Part shown: positions 44,412 through 53,387 of the stretch, one piece after another
How positions within the stretch are numbered: the stretch's first letter is position 1
Layout of the letters: each line of letters begins with the position of its first letter
Source: Chromobacterium sinusclupearum
GTDB lineage: Bacteria; Pseudomonadota; Gammaproteobacteria; Burkholderiales; Chromobacteriaceae
Direction of reading: 5' to 3'
Length of the DNA: 64,000 nt
Assembly: GCF_002902845.1 (NCBI RefSeq)
Contig: NZ_PPTF01000073.1
Coordinates: 53,808 to 117,807, forward strand
Position numbers and translations under genes: made by a program
Notes under the pieces: generated by a model
What the model saw: only the letters and a program-made list of their open reading frames with translations
Told to the model about the DNA's origin: nothing
Databases searched by the model: none

Positions 44412-47225
44412 TCATGCCTGCGGCTCCCCGTTGTCCACCCGCCGCCGCGTCTGCAGGATAGGCGGCGCCCAGGTTTCGCCGGGGCGCTTCTTGCGCGTGG
44501 CCAGCGTCAGCTCGGACGGCGCGAAGATGTTGATGTTGTGGGTATTCGGCGTGGTGATCAGGTACTGCGCTTCCGTCGCCTTGAGGAAGCCGGCCACGCG
44601 GTCGATGTTGAAGATGTCGAGGTGGGCGAACGGCTCGTCGATGAACACGAAGCCGGATGGGTTGGACTCGTCCATCATCAGGCCGATCAACAGGATCAGC
44701 GACTTCATCACCTGCTGGCCGCCGGAGGCCTCGCCGTCGTTCATGCCCATCATGCCCTTCTGGTCGAAGTTGAACTTCAACACCAGCCCGGCCTGCGCCA
44801 GCACCGCGTCGTCGTTCTCCAGCTTGGGCAGCTCCACTTCCACCTGGATGCCGGCCAGCTCGCCCAGCCGCTTCACGTTCTGGCCATAGGCGCGCACGGT
44901 GGCGCGCAGCTTGCCGATGTAGGCGGCGCGCGCTTCGTCGGTCAGCTCGCGCGAGCGGTCCACCTCGCCCTGGCGGCGCTGCCGCTCGCGGTCCAGCGAC
45001 GTCAGGTCTTCCACCAGCTTGTCCTTCAGCGCCAGCACGGAATCATCCTGCTCCCAGTCGCCGCTTTGCAGCTTTTCTTCCAGGTAGTTCAGCTGGTGCT
45101 TGGCGTCGGCGGCGGTGTCAAACTCGTCCTCCAGCTGCGCCACATGCTCCGGCGTCAGCGCATCGGCAGGCAAACGCTGCGCCCACTCGCGCAGCTCGCT
45201 GATCAGCCGACGGAGCTGGCGGCGCGCCTGCTCCACTTCCTGCAACTTTTGATTGTACTTGGACAAGGTTTCCATCTCGCGCTGGCACACGCGGTCGTGC
45301 GCCAGCCGCGCGTCGCCGTAGCGCTGGTCGGCGGCGTCTTTCTCCGCGCCGGCGTCGGCCAGCGCCGCTCCCTGGCGGGCGATTTCGGCTTCCAGCTCGG
45401 CCTTGCGCGACTCCAAGGCGGCGAACTCGTCGGCGCGGCTGTCCAACTGGCGAATGGCGTCCATGCCGCCCAGGTACTCGGCCAGGCCCGCCGCCTCGCG
45501 GGTGGCGGCCACCAGCCGCTCCTCGTCGGCCAGGATGCGCACATTGAGCGATTTCAGCTCATCGCGCACGGCCAGCAGGCGCGACTGCCGCGCCGCTTCG
45601 CCAAACGCGTATTCATGCATGGGCACGCCGATGTGGCGCGCGCCGCGGCGTTCGCGGAAATAGCCGTCGCGGGTGATCCAGTCGCCATCGACGTTGGCGC
45701 CTTCGTTCGCATTTTCCACCCGCGTCACGCTGTTCATCTGGCGGTAAAGCCACTCCGGCGCGTCGGCGGAGAAGCGCACCACTTCCAGCAGGCTGCCCTT
45801 GGCGGCGCGCGGCGGCGCGGCGCGTTCCGGCACCACAAAATGGCGGTAGCGCAGCTTTTCGCCGATTTTCCAAGCCTCGCGGCGATCCGACTCCCTGTCC
45901 AGCAGCACCACGTGGCGGTAGCCGCGCAGCAGCGCCTCCACCGCGCCCTGCCAGTTGGAGTCCATCACCTCGACGATGTCGGACAACATGGCGTGGGCGA
46001 TGCCGGCCTCGTCCAGCGCCGCCTTGAACTGGCGCACGTCCTCCGGCGAACGGCCGCGGCCGATCTCCAGCGCCTGCAGGTGTTCCGAGCTTTCCTGACG
46101 CTGCTTTTTCAGATCGCGCAGGCCGTCTTTCAGTTGATCCGCCTCGGCGCGCAAGGCGGCCAGCTTGTCGGCCAGCTGCGCGGCGTCGGCGCCGTATTCC
46201 TTGCCGGCCAGCGCCTGCAACCGGTCGCGCTCCTTCAGTTGGCCCGCCACGCCGGCGTGCTCGCCCTTGGCCTTCATGAAGGCTTCCTGCGCGGCCTGGC
46301 GCACGGTTTCCGCCGCCGCGCGCGCCTCAGCGGCGCTGACCTCGGCCGCCTTCAGCTTGGCCATCAGCGCCAGGGTATCGGCATGCTCGGCGCGGGCCTG
46401 GTTCAGCACATGGTAGCCGCCGCGGTAGTCATGCCACTGCTTGCCAAACGATGCCTTGGCGTCCAGATAAGCCAGCACCGGCAAGGCTTCGTCGCGCAGC
46501 CGGGCGATGCCGGTCTGCAGCTGCTTCCATTCCAGATAGCGGTTGGCGCGGTTCTTCATCGCCTCCACCCGCACCTGCAGCGCCTCTTCCTGGCGGCTCA
46601 GCGCCTCCAACTCCAGCTCGGTGGCGCGCTGCTCGTCGCGGGCGCGCTGGTAGTTGTCCAGCACGTCCTTGTCGCCGAACACCTGGAACACCAGGTCCAG
46701 CAATTGGCGCGGGCTGTATTCGGTCAGTTTGTCGGTATCGCCCTGCTCCAGCGCCAGCACCTCGGCCACCGCCGGCGTCAGGCCGGCCGCCTCCAGGCGG
46801 CGGCGGTATTCCTGCACGCCCAGCCATTGCGCCTGGCCCTCGGCGTGCTCCAGCGCGATGTCGCCGTCCAGAATGGCGTAATGGCGCACCCAGTCGCCGC
46901 CCTGCTTCTTGATGCGGCACAGCAGCGTCACCGACTCGGACACGATGGGGAAGAACGGCGTCGGGTACAGGCCGCCGCTTGGCCGCCGCGGGTTATCCAC
47001 CACGCCGCGCAGGTAGGCGAAGGCTTCCTTGTTGTTGCGCACGTAGCGCTTGTAGTCGCGCTTGCCGGAGCACTTGATGGCCAGCAGCGTGCGCATCGCG
47101 TCCAGCAGGGTGGTCTTGCCGGAGCCGTTGGGCCCGATGATGGTGACGATTTGCGCGTCCAGCGGCACGCTCAGCCGCTGCCAGAAGTCCCAGTGCACCA
47201 TTTCGACGGATTTCATCTGGAACAT
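44412..47225 (-). CDS. SMC-like ATPase of a MukB/MksB/JetC-type complex
   Basis: A 937-residue ATPase. Walker A is IIGPNGSGKTTLLDA at about residues 29-43. Two long coiled-coil stretches (about 190-390 and 530-770) flank a hinge-like globular segment (about 400-520: DIVEVMDSNWQGAVEALLRG, HVVLLDRESDR). The C-terminal head has signature EASGGQQVMKSLILLIGL and Walker B FVFIDEPFAHLD. Start ATG 47225 overlaps the KITE-like gene's stop. It is shorter than MukB or typical JetC (over 1,000 residues), through shorter coils. With the two upstream genes it should form a DNA-loop-extruding complex; role in segregation or plasmid defence is not determined. Confidence 0.85.
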   Translation of the reverse strand: MFQMKSVEMVHWDFWQRLSVPLDAQIVTIIGPNGSGKTTLLDAMRTLLAIKCSGKRDYKRYVRNNKEAFAYLRGVVDNPRRPSGGLYPTPFFPIVSESVTLLCRIKKQGGDWVRHYAILDGDIALEHAEGQAQWLGVQEYRRRLEAAGLTPAVAEVLALEQGDTDKLTEYSPRQLLDLVFQVFGDKDVLDNYQRARDEQRATELELEALSRQEEALQVRVEAMKNRANRYLEWKQLQTGIARLRDEALPVLAYLDAKASFGKQWHDYRGGYHVLNQARAEHADTLALMAKLKAAEVSAAEARAAAETVRQAAQEAFMKAKGEHAGVAGQLKERDRLQALAGKEYGADAAQLADKLAALRAEADQLKDGLRDLKKQRQESSEHLQALEIGRGRSPEDVRQFKAALDEAGIAHAMLSDIVEVMDSNWQGAVEALLRGYRHVVLLDRESDRREAWKIGEKLRYRHFVVPERAAPPRAAKGSLLEVVRFSADAPEWLYRQMNSVTRVENANEGANVDGDWITRDGYFRERRGARHIGVPMHEYAFGEAARQSRLLAVRDELKSLNVRILADEERLVAATREAAGLAEYLGGMDAIRQLDSRADEFAALESRKAELEAEIARQGAALADAGAEKDAADQRYGDARLAHDRVCQREMETLSKYNQKLQEVEQARRQLRRLISELREWAQRLPADALTPEHVAQLEDEFDTAADAKHQLNYLEEKLQSGDWEQDDSVLALKDKLVEDLTSLDRERQRRQGEVDRSRELTDEARAAYIGKLRATVRAYGQNVKRLGELAGIQVEVELPKLENDDAVLAQAGLVLKFNFDQKGMMGMNDGEASGGQQVMKSLILLIGLMMDESNPSGFVFIDEPFAHLDIFNIDRVAGFLKATEAQYLITTPNTHNINIFAPSELTLATRKKRPGETWAPPILQTRRRVDNGEPQA

Positions 47226-47995
47226 CAGCGCGTCTCCTCGTCCGCCGCGTCTTCTGGCGGCAGATCAAACAGCGGGCCGGCCGACTCGACATCGTCCGCC
47301 CCGATTTCCTCGTCAATCTCGTCGGCCATCTCGTCCGGCGCGCGCTTGTCCGCCAGCGCCTCGCGGCCTTCGCGCCGCAGCAATACGTCGGCCAGCGCGC
47401 CCTCGATGATGCGCGGCGCCAGCTGGGCGTAGTCGATCATCAGGTCCAGCATCGGCCCCTCGTCCAGCCAGCGGTTGCGGCGCACGACGAAGCCCAGGTT
47501 GACCAGCCGGCCCAGGTTGGCGTTGAAGCGGGTGCGGCCGCCCAAGGCCTTGCCGAAGTCCGCGTACAGCGCGTCCTCGGAAATGCCGGTGGACACTGTC
47601 TCGCCCGTCTCCAGCGGCTTTTGCGCGCCGAACATATCGCTCTGGCTCTCCTTTCCAGCCTCCACGCGGGCGATCTGCCGCTCGCGCTTGGGCAGGATGA
47701 TCAACGCCCACAGGATCACCAGCAAGGCCACGCCGTCGCGCGGCAAGCCCAGATTATTGTTGAGCCAGGCGTCGCCGGAGCCGAACACCGGCTCGGTCAT
47801 TTCCGGCAGCAGCGCCACCGCGATGTATTCGGCATACGGATTTTCCACCAGCCGCAGGCCGACGGCGGCCAGGCTCTTGTCCAGCTCAGCGCGGAAGATG
47901 TCGTCCAGCAAGGCCTTGCGCGCCAGGGTGTCGCCGCGCGGCACCACGCGCTGCGCCAGCAGCCGGGCGGTGAGGGTTTTGATTTCGTGTTCCAT
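47225..47995 (-). CDS. KITE/MksE-JetB-like subunit of the SMC complex (DUF4194-like)
   Basis: A 256-residue protein with wHTH-like segments (HEIKTLTARLLAQRVV, GFVVRRNRWLDEG) and an acidic C-terminal tail (residues 215-256). This size, position and shape match the MukE/MksE/JetB class, which binds kleisin in SMC complexes; motif-level identity is weak. ATG 47995 was chosen over a farther start that would run into the intergenic palindrome. It overlaps the SMC gene by four bases. The upstream kleisin-like gene is separated by 156 bp holding an inverted repeat. Confidence 0.65.
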   Translation of the reverse strand: MEHEIKTLTARLLAQRVVPRGDTLARKALLDDIFRAELDKSLAAVGLRLVENPYAEYIAVALLPEMTEPVFGSGDAWLNNNLGLPRDGVALLVILWALIILPKRERQIARVEAGKESQSDMFGAQKPLETGETVSTGISEDALYADFGKALGGRTRFNANLGRLVNLGFVVRRNRWLDEGPMLDLMIDYAQLAPRIIEGALADVLLRREGREALADKRAPDEMADEIDEEIGADDVESAGPLFDLPPEDAADEETR

Positions 47996-48005
47996 ATCTT
48001 CTCTT

Positions 48006-48139
48006 GCCACGAACCCCACGAAAAACACGAAAATATCCAAAGAAAGATTGATTTGAAAGCTGTCTTCTTCAGCCCTCAGCGGGAGGACTAAGCATCTCGC
48101 TGAATTTGCACTTTTCGTGTCTTTCGTGGTTTTCGTGGC
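48006..48139. repeat. 134-bp element with 28-bp inverted ends
   Basis: Left arm 48006-48033 (GCCACGAACCCCACGAAAAA...) matches the inverse of 48112-48139 at about 24 of 28 positions. The ends carry repeated CACGAA units, a known extragenic-repeat style. It lies inside the SMC operon between the kleisin-like stop and KITE-like start and contains no ORF. Confidence 0.8.
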
Positions 48140-48151
48140 GAAATAAAGGGT

Positions 48152-49420
48152 TCAACTCTTGGGTTGCGCCGCCACCAGCCTGGCATCCGACAAAGTCGCC
48201 ACCTCCGGGTGGTCCGTCTCGATTACCGCGTCGCCGCCCTGCAGGCTGAACGGCAGCTTGGCCAGCGCGGCGACGATGCTTTGATCGTTGCTGGTTTCCG
48301 GATCGCCGATCAAGGACAACAGGGACAGGCGATAAGCGGTTTCGTTGTAGCTGTCGGCCAGCACCGCCTGACTGATGTGGGCGTCGGCCGCGCCGCTCAT
48401 GCCCAGCTGCAGCAGTGCGTCGTACAGGTCCTCGGCTTCCAGCAAGCGTTCCATTTCCGGCGCGTCCGCCAGCGGCGCGGATTCGCTGCCGGGCAGCACC
48501 TGCGCGCCGGCTTTGGCGCGCTCGCGGGCCAAAAGCTCGAACTCGGCCACGTCGGCCAGCTCCGGCGTGGACAGGAAGGCTGGCTCCGGGCAGATGGACC
48601 AGGCGTCGGCTAGTTTGCCGGCCAGCGTGGCCGCGCCCTGGCGGCGCAGCCAGTCGGCGATGTCGGTGGAGGTGAGGCCGGAGTTGCCCAGATGCACGCG
48701 CTGCGCGGCCAGCTGCGCCAGGCGGCGCTCGAAGGTGCCGGCCAGCGCCAGCATGCGGCTTTGCGCCAGCGCGATGGCCTGGGCCTGGTTCAGCACGGTC
48801 AGGCTCAGCGACTCGTCCTGGGTCAGGCTCTTCACCACCTCGGTGGACTTGGCCACCCAGCGCCACACGGCCTCCAGCCGGTGCTGGGCGGCTCGGATGC
48901 GGAACTCGGACTGCGACTCCAGCGCTTCCTCGAATTCCGCGTACAGCTCGTTGAGCCTCGCCAGCAGGTGCTTCAGCGCTTCGTCCGACACCTGGCCCAC
49001 GGCCTGGCCGGCCGCCACCTGGCTGGTGAGATAGCCCAGCTCGACGTCGTCGCCAGCGAAATCCACCATGGTGGCCAGCGCCGCCAGCGCCACGCGCGCG
49101 CCTTCGGACAGCTGGTAGACGCCGCCGTCGCTGTCGTAAACCAGCAGGTCGCCCTCGCGCAAACGCCCCAGAATGGTGGCCAGTTTGGTATCGTTAAGAT
49201 AAGAGAAGCGCTGGGCGATTTCCTGCGGCGTCCACATGGGCGCCTCGGCGCGGCCGCCCAGCTCGCGCAGCACCAGGAGGCGCATCAGCACTTCCTCGTC
49301 GCCGCCGCGGAACAGCGTGACGAAAACGGACAGATAGCCCCAGGCGCCCTGCAGCCGCGATACCGCCTGCAGCGAGCCGGGCTCGATGCCGGGCTGGAAG
49401 AAATCGGACAATGAATCCAA
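48152..49420 (-). CDS. Kleisin-like subunit of the SMC complex (MukF/MksF/JetA-like)
   Basis: A 422-residue protein. It opens DSLSDFFQPGIEPGSLQAVS, then a winged-helix-like region (WTPQEIAQRFSYLNDTKLAT, ILGRLREGDLLVYDSDGGVY). A long helical middle (about 120-270) and a second helical end follow. It shows no DUF3375 signature that I recognise, so it is a divergent kleisin by position, size and N-terminal wHTH. Start is uncertain: TTG 49420 has GGAG upstream; the open frame runs back to 49525 with only TTG. It heads the three-gene operon with SMC last. Confidence 0.6.
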   Translation of the reverse strand: MDSLSDFFQPGIEPGSLQAVSRLQGAWGYLSVFVTLFRGGDEEVLMRLLVLRELGGRAEAPMWTPQEIAQRFSYLNDTKLATILGRLREGDLLVYDSDGGVYQLSEGARVALAALATMVDFAGDDVELGYLTSQVAAGQAVGQVSDEALKHLLARLNELYAEFEEALESQSEFRIRAAQHRLEAVWRWVAKSTEVVKSLTQDESLSLTVLNQAQAIALAQSRMLALAGTFERRLAQLAAQRVHLGNSGLTSTDIADWLRRQGAATLAGKLADAWSICPEPAFLSTPELADVAEFELLARERAKAGAQVLPGSESAPLADAPEMERLLEAEDLYDALLQLGMSGAADAHISQAVLADSYNETAYRLSLLSLIGDPETSNDQSIVAALAKLPFSLQGGDAVIETDHPEVATLSDARLVAAQPKS

Positions 49421-49536
49421 GCGCGCTCCGCTATGGAGTGAATCAAAGCGCAGATTGTCCCGGCGGCCCGCCGCTTCGTCAACGCGGCGGCGCGTTTTAT
49501 TGAAGCTGCGCGCCCAATCATTCAAGAGGAGAAGCC

Positions 49537-50664
49537 ATGCACACCCGCCATCATCCGCTGCTGTCGCCCAGCCTGGGCAGCCAGCGCGCGCTCACCAGCT
49601 TTCATTTCGGCCAGCCGGGCAGCGGCGAAAAAGTCCACATCCAGGCCAGCCTGCACGCCGACGAACTGCCCGGCATGCTGGTGGCCTGGCATCTGAAACA
49701 GCGGCTGCGCCAGCTGGAAAACGAGGGCGCGATCCATGGCGAGATCACAGTGCTGCCTATGGCCAACCCCATCGGCCTGAACCAGAACCAGCACGGCCGG
49801 CTGATGGGCCGCTTTGAGCTGATGAGCGGGCAGAACTTCAACCGCCATTACCTGCCGCTGGCCGAGCCGGTGTTCGCCGCCGTGCGCCAGCAACTGGGAC
49901 CGGATGCCAAGGCCAATACCCGGCTGATCCGCGAGGCGATGCGCGCCGAACTGGCCAAACAACTGCCGCAGACCGAGCTGCAAGCGCTGCGCCACATCCT
50001 GCACAGCATGGCCTGCGACGCCGACATCGTGCTGGACCTGCACTGCGACAGCCGCGCCGACATCCACCTGTACACCGGCACGCCGCTGTGGGACCAGTGC
50101 GAGCCGCTGGCGCGCTATCTGGGCGTGTGCGCCAGCCTGCTGGCGGAAGACTCCGGCGACTACCCTTTCGACGAGGCCTGCAGCCAGCCGTGGTGGCAGC
50201 TGCGCGACCTGGCCGCCCAGGCCGGGCTGTCCGCGCCCATCGACATGGCCTGTCTGGCGGTGACGGTGGAATTGCGCGGCGAGTGGGACGTCAACCATGA
50301 ATACGCCGCCAAGGACGCCGAGGCCATCGTGCACTTCCTGCAGCACCGCGGCGTGATCGCCGGCGATGCGCCGCATCTGCCGCCGCTGCGCCATCCGGCC
50401 ACGCCGCTGGCCGGATCGGAAGACCTGCTGGCGCCGCACGCCGGCGTGGTGGTGTACCGCGCCGAGCCAGGCAGCCAGCTCAGCCCCGGCGACCTGGTGG
50501 CTGATGTGATCGATCCGGTCAACGATAGCGTGAGCCAGGTCTGCACCGAGCGCGGCGGCGTGCTGTACGCCAGCAGCGACCGTCCCTACGCCACGGCCGG
50601 CCTGTGCATCGCCCGCGTGGCCAGCCGCACCGCTTACAAAACCGGTAAGCTGCTTACCGCCTGA
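49537..50664 (+). CDS. Succinylglutamate desuccinylase/aspartoacylase-family (M14-like) hydrolase
   Basis: A 375-residue enzyme. The zinc site appears in QASLHADELPGMLVAWHL (H-x-x-E) and IVLDLHCDSRADIHLY (His), with catalytic-Glu region VTVELRGEWDVNHEYAAKDAE. The ANPIGLNQNQHGRLMGRFEL and NFNRHY segments match the AstE/AspA-like family, which deacylate N-acyl amino acids. The substrate is unknown. The ATG is preceded by AGAGGAG. Diverges from the SMC operon. Confidence 0.85.
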   Translation: MHTRHHPLLSPSLGSQRALTSFHFGQPGSGEKVHIQASLHADELPGMLVAWHLKQRLRQLENEGAIHGEITVLPMANPIGLNQNQHGRLMGRFELMSGQNFNRHYLPLAEPVFAAVRQQLGPDAKANTRLIREAMRAELAKQLPQTELQALRHILHSMACDADIVLDLHCDSRADIHLYTGTPLWDQCEPLARYLGVCASLLAEDSGDYPFDEACSQPWWQLRDLAAQAGLSAPIDMACLAVTVELRGEWDVNHEYAAKDAEAIVHFLQHRGVIAGDAPHLPPLRHPATPLAGSEDLLAPHAGVVVYRAEPGSQLSPGDLVADVIDPVNDSVSQVCTERGGVLYASSDRPYATAGLCIARVASRTAYKTGKLLTA

Positions 50665-50688
50665 TCAACGATAGAAACGAGAATTCGA

Positions 50689-50937
50689 ATGAAACACACT
50701 TATGCCCTGATCGCGCCGCTGGCGCTGCTGCTGTCCGCCTGCGCGCAAAACACGCCGCCGGCGCAGGCGCCCATGGTTGGCATGGCCAATCCGGCCTCGG
50801 TCTACTGCGTGCAGCAAGGCGGCAAACTGTTGCCGCAAAAGGACGCCGCCGGCAACGAATACGCGCAGTGCCAGCTGCCCGATGGCCGCACGGTCGAGGA
50901 ATGGGCGTATTACCGCGCGCAGCATCCCGCGCAGTAA
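50689..50937 (+). CDS. DUF333 lipoprotein
   Basis: An 82-residue lipoprotein with a signal peptide and lipobox LLSAC. The mature part contains NPASVYCVQQGGKLLPQKD, QCQLPDGRTVEEWAYYR, the DUF333 signature with two Cys that could form a disulphide. E. coli homologues are annotated haemolysin-like, but the function is unknown. It follows the acylase-family gene by 24 bp, so they may share a transcript. Confidence 0.9.
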   Translation: MKHTYALIAPLALLLSACAQNTPPAQAPMVGMANPASVYCVQQGGKLLPQKDAAGNEYAQCQLPDGRTVEEWAYYRAQHPAQ

Positions 50938-51004
50938 CGCCCGCTTATCCACAGGCTCGGCCCAACCCTTAAGTTACCCACAACTGACGGGGCCGCCCAA
51001 AAAC

Positions 51005-51035
51005 AAACCCGCCGGCTGACGACTCCGGCGGGTTT
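51005..51035. terminator. Bidirectional terminator between DUF333 and the ABC operon
   Basis: AAACCCGCCGG/CCGGCGGGTTT stem with nine-base loop; T-rich on both sides. It serves convergent transcripts. Confidence 0.85.
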
Positions 51036-51059
51036 CCTTCCCCCTTGGCAGGGATAGTT

Positions 51060-51827
51060 TTACTTTAGACTACCCGACAGGAAAGCCTTCAACCGTTCGC
51101 TCTTGGTATTGCCGAACACCTCGTCCGGATGGCCTTCCTCTTCCACCAGCCCCTTGTGCAGGAACATCACGTGATTGGACACGTTGCGGGCGAAGCCCAT
51201 TTCGTGCGTCACCACGATCATGGTGCGGCCTTCCTCGGCCAGCGCCTGCATCACCTTCAGCACTTCGCCCACCAGCTCCGGGTCCAGCGCCGAGGTCGGC
51301 TCGTCAAACAGCATCACTTCCGGCTCCATCGCCAGCGCTCGGGCAATGGCCACGCGCTGCTGCTGACCGCCGGACAGGTGGGCCGGGTACTTGGCCTGGG
51401 CGCGCTCGTCCAGTCCCACTTTGGCCAGGTATTTCTTGGCGCGGGCCAGGGCTTCGTCGCGCGACAGGCCCAACACATGCACCGGCGCCTCGATGACGTT
51501 TTCCAGCACCGTCATGTGGCCCCACAGATTGAAGTGCTGGAACACCATGGCCAGTTTGGTGCGCATGGTTTGCAGCTGCTTCTGGTCGGCCGGGATCAGC
51601 TCGCCGCGCTTGTCCTTGGCCAGGCGGATTTCCTCGCCGTTCAGCGCGATGCTGCCCTGATTCGGTTTTTCCAGGAAGTTGATGCAGCGCAGGAAGGTGC
51701 TCTTGCCCGAACCGGACGAGCCGATGATGCTGATCACGTCGCCGGCCTTGGCCTTCAGCGAGATGCCTTTCAGAACTTCGTGATCGCCGTAGCTCTTGTG
51801 AATGTTGCTGATAGTCAGCTTGTCCAT
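51060..51827 (-). CDS. hisP: Basic amino acid ABC transporter ATP-binding protein (HisP-like)
   Basis: A 255-residue ABC ATPase. Walker A is [16 protein letters not shown]-loop at MVFQHFNLW, signature [15 protein letters not shown], Walker [15 protein letters not shown] and switch His in VVTHEMGFA. The insert [20 protein letters not shown] after the Walker A region is like that of HisP. It energises uptake with HisQ/HisM and the binding protein. Gene order J-Q-M-P and the family name suggest histidine/arginine/lysine transport; the exact substrate is inferred. Confidence 0.93.
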   Translation of the reverse strand: MDKLTISNIHKSYGDHEVLKGISLKAKAGDVISIIGSSGSGKSTFLRCINFLEKPNQGSIALNGEEIRLAKDKRGELIPADQKQLQTMRTKLAMVFQHFNLWGHMTVLENVIEAPVHVLGLSRDEALARAKKYLAKVGLDERAQAKYPAHLSGGQQQRVAIARALAMEPEVMLFDEPTSALDPELVGEVLKVMQALAEEGRTMIVVTHEMGFARNVSNHVMFLHKGLVEEEGHPDEVFGNTKSERLKAFLSGSLK

Positions 51828-51847
51828 CTAAATGATTCCCCAGTGTT

Positions 51848-52561
51848 TCAGCTCTTGGTCGGGCGCAGGTAAGCAAGCCAGCGCGCTTCGGCCTTGCGGA
51901 ACAAGCCGACCAGGATAAAGGTGATGCTCAGGTACAGCAGCGCGGCCAGGCCGAACGCGTTGAAGGAGTCGTATGTGGCGGCGTTGACGTCGCGCGCAAC
52001 CTTCAGGATGTCCGGCACGGTGGCGGTAAAGGCCACGGTGGTGGCGTGCAGCATCAGGATCACTTCGTTGCTGTACGCCGGCAGGGCGCGGCGCAAGGCA
52101 GACGGAATGATGACCCGGCGATACAGCGTGAAGTTGCTCATGCCATAGGCGCGGCCGGCTTCGATCTCGCCATACGGCGTGGCCTTGATGGCGCCGGCGA
52201 AGATCTCCGTGGTGTAGGCGCAGGTGTTCAGCGCAAACGCCAGGATGGTGCAGTTGTAGCCTTCGCGGAAGAAGTGGTTCAGGAAGCCCACCTCGCGCAC
52301 CACGTCCAGGCTGTACATGCCGCTGTAGAAGAACAGCAGCTGCACATACAGCGGCGTGCCGCGGAACACGTAGGTGTACAGCCACACCGGACGCGACAGC
52401 CACTTGATCTTGGACACCCGCGCCACCGACAGCGGCACCGACGCGATGAAGCCGAAACCTACCGACAGCACCAAAAGCCACATGGTAACAGCCAGGCCGG
52501 ACAGGTGGTAGCCATCGGTCCACAGAAAGGTCTTCCAGAATTGCTGGATGATGTCGATCAT
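51848..52561 (-). CDS. hisM: Basic amino acid ABC transporter permease (HisM-like)
   Basis: A 237-residue permease with about five membrane helices. The EAA loop is EIEAGRAYGMSNFTLYRRVI (contact with HisP), and WLYTYVFRGTPLYVQLLFFY is typical. ATG 52561 overlaps the HisQ stop (ATGA). A longer frame to 52606 is rejected because it runs into hisQ. Forms a heterodimer with HisQ. Confidence 0.93.
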   Translation of the reverse strand: MIDIIQQFWKTFLWTDGYHLSGLAVTMWLLVLSVGFGFIASVPLSVARVSKIKWLSRPVWLYTYVFRGTPLYVQLLFFYSGMYSLDVVREVGFLNHFFREGYNCTILAFALNTCAYTTEIFAGAIKATPYGEIEAGRAYGMSNFTLYRRVIIPSALRRALPAYSNEVILMLHATTVAFTATVPDILKVARDVNAATYDSFNAFGLAALLYLSITFILVGLFRKAEARWLAYLRPTKS

Positions 52562-53247
52562 AGGTCCGCCTCCCGCACACCCATAGAATAGCGGCGCTCC
52601 AGCCACATCAGCACGAAATTGGACAGCGTGGTCAGCAGCAGGTAGATCGCCCCGGCCACCAGCGTGAAGAAAAACACTTTGTAGGTGCTTTTGCCCGCGT
52701 CCACCGAGGCCTTCACCACATCGGCCAGGCCGATGATGGACACCAGGGCGGTGGCCTTCAGCATCACCTGCCAGTTATTGGAAATGCCAGGCAGCGCAAA
52801 GCGCATCATCTGCGGGAATTGCACGCGATGGAACACTTGCCAGCCGCTCATGCCATAGGCGATGCCGGCCTCGATCTGCCCCTTGGGCACGGACAGGAAG
52901 GCGCCGCGCAGCGTCTCGGTAAAATAGGCGCCGTAGATGAAACCCAGCGTGACGATGCCGGACACGAACGGGTCCAGGTCGATCTGATCGATGTGCATCG
53001 CCTCGGTAATCTTGTTCATGCCGATCTGCAGGCTGTAGAAGATCAACAGCATCAGCACCAGATCGGGCACACCGCGCACCAAAGTGGTGTACACGGTGGA
53101 AATCCCGCCCAGCACGGGATTGTGCGACAGCTTGGCGCCCGCGCCAAAGAGGCCGATGACGAAGGCGAGCAGCAGCGACAGCACCGACAACTCAAGCGTC
53201 ACCAGGGTCCCCTGCCAGATAATGGGACCGAATCCATCCAGAAACAT
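52558..53247 (-). CDS. hisQ: Basic amino acid ABC transporter permease (HisQ-like)
   Basis: A 229-residue permease with about five helices. The EAA loop is GQIEAGIAYGMSGWQVFHRV. ATG 53247 has AAGGGGAA upstream; a start at 53274 is not supported. It lies 140 bp downstream of the binding-protein gene, past a small hairpin that may reduce permease expression relative to the binding protein. Confidence 0.93.
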   Translation of the reverse strand: MFLDGFGPIIWQGTLVTLELSVLSLLLAFVIGLFGAGAKLSHNPVLGGISTVYTTLVRGVPDLVLMLLIFYSLQIGMNKITEAMHIDQIDLDPFVSGIVTLGFIYGAYFTETLRGAFLSVPKGQIEAGIAYGMSGWQVFHRVQFPQMMRFALPGISNNWQVMLKATALVSIIGLADVVKASVDAGKSTYKVFFFTLVAGAIYLLLTTLSNFVLMWLERRYSMGVREADL

Positions 53248-53320
53248 TGTGTTCCCCTTGTCGAGCGGCCGCATCCTTCAGCTTATATTGCCGAATGGAA
53301 AGCGGCCCTCCAGATCAATA

Positions 53321-53340
53321 CGCCCCGGCAAAGCGGGGCG
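53321..53340 (-). terminator. Intercistronic hairpin between binding protein and permease genes
   Basis: CGCCCCG-GCAAAG-CGGGGCG, 7-bp perfect stem without a T-run, 47 bases after the hisJ stop. It is placed like the intercistronic elements that lower downstream expression or protect upstream mRNA in binding-protein operons. Confidence 0.5.
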
Positions 53341-53387
53341 CATCACTACGTCGGGCGAGCGGCTGCGCCGCCCTCCCGCTGGCGGCA

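Noticed and set aside
44538..47432. 964-codon plus-strand open frame opposite the SMC gene
   Set aside because: Antisense shadow with biased His/Gln/Leu content; the minus strand has complete SMC head motifs.
49421..49525. Longer start for the kleisin-like gene
   Set aside because: Only a TTG without ribosome-binding site starts it and the extra residues are Arg-rich; kept as an alternative in the feature text.
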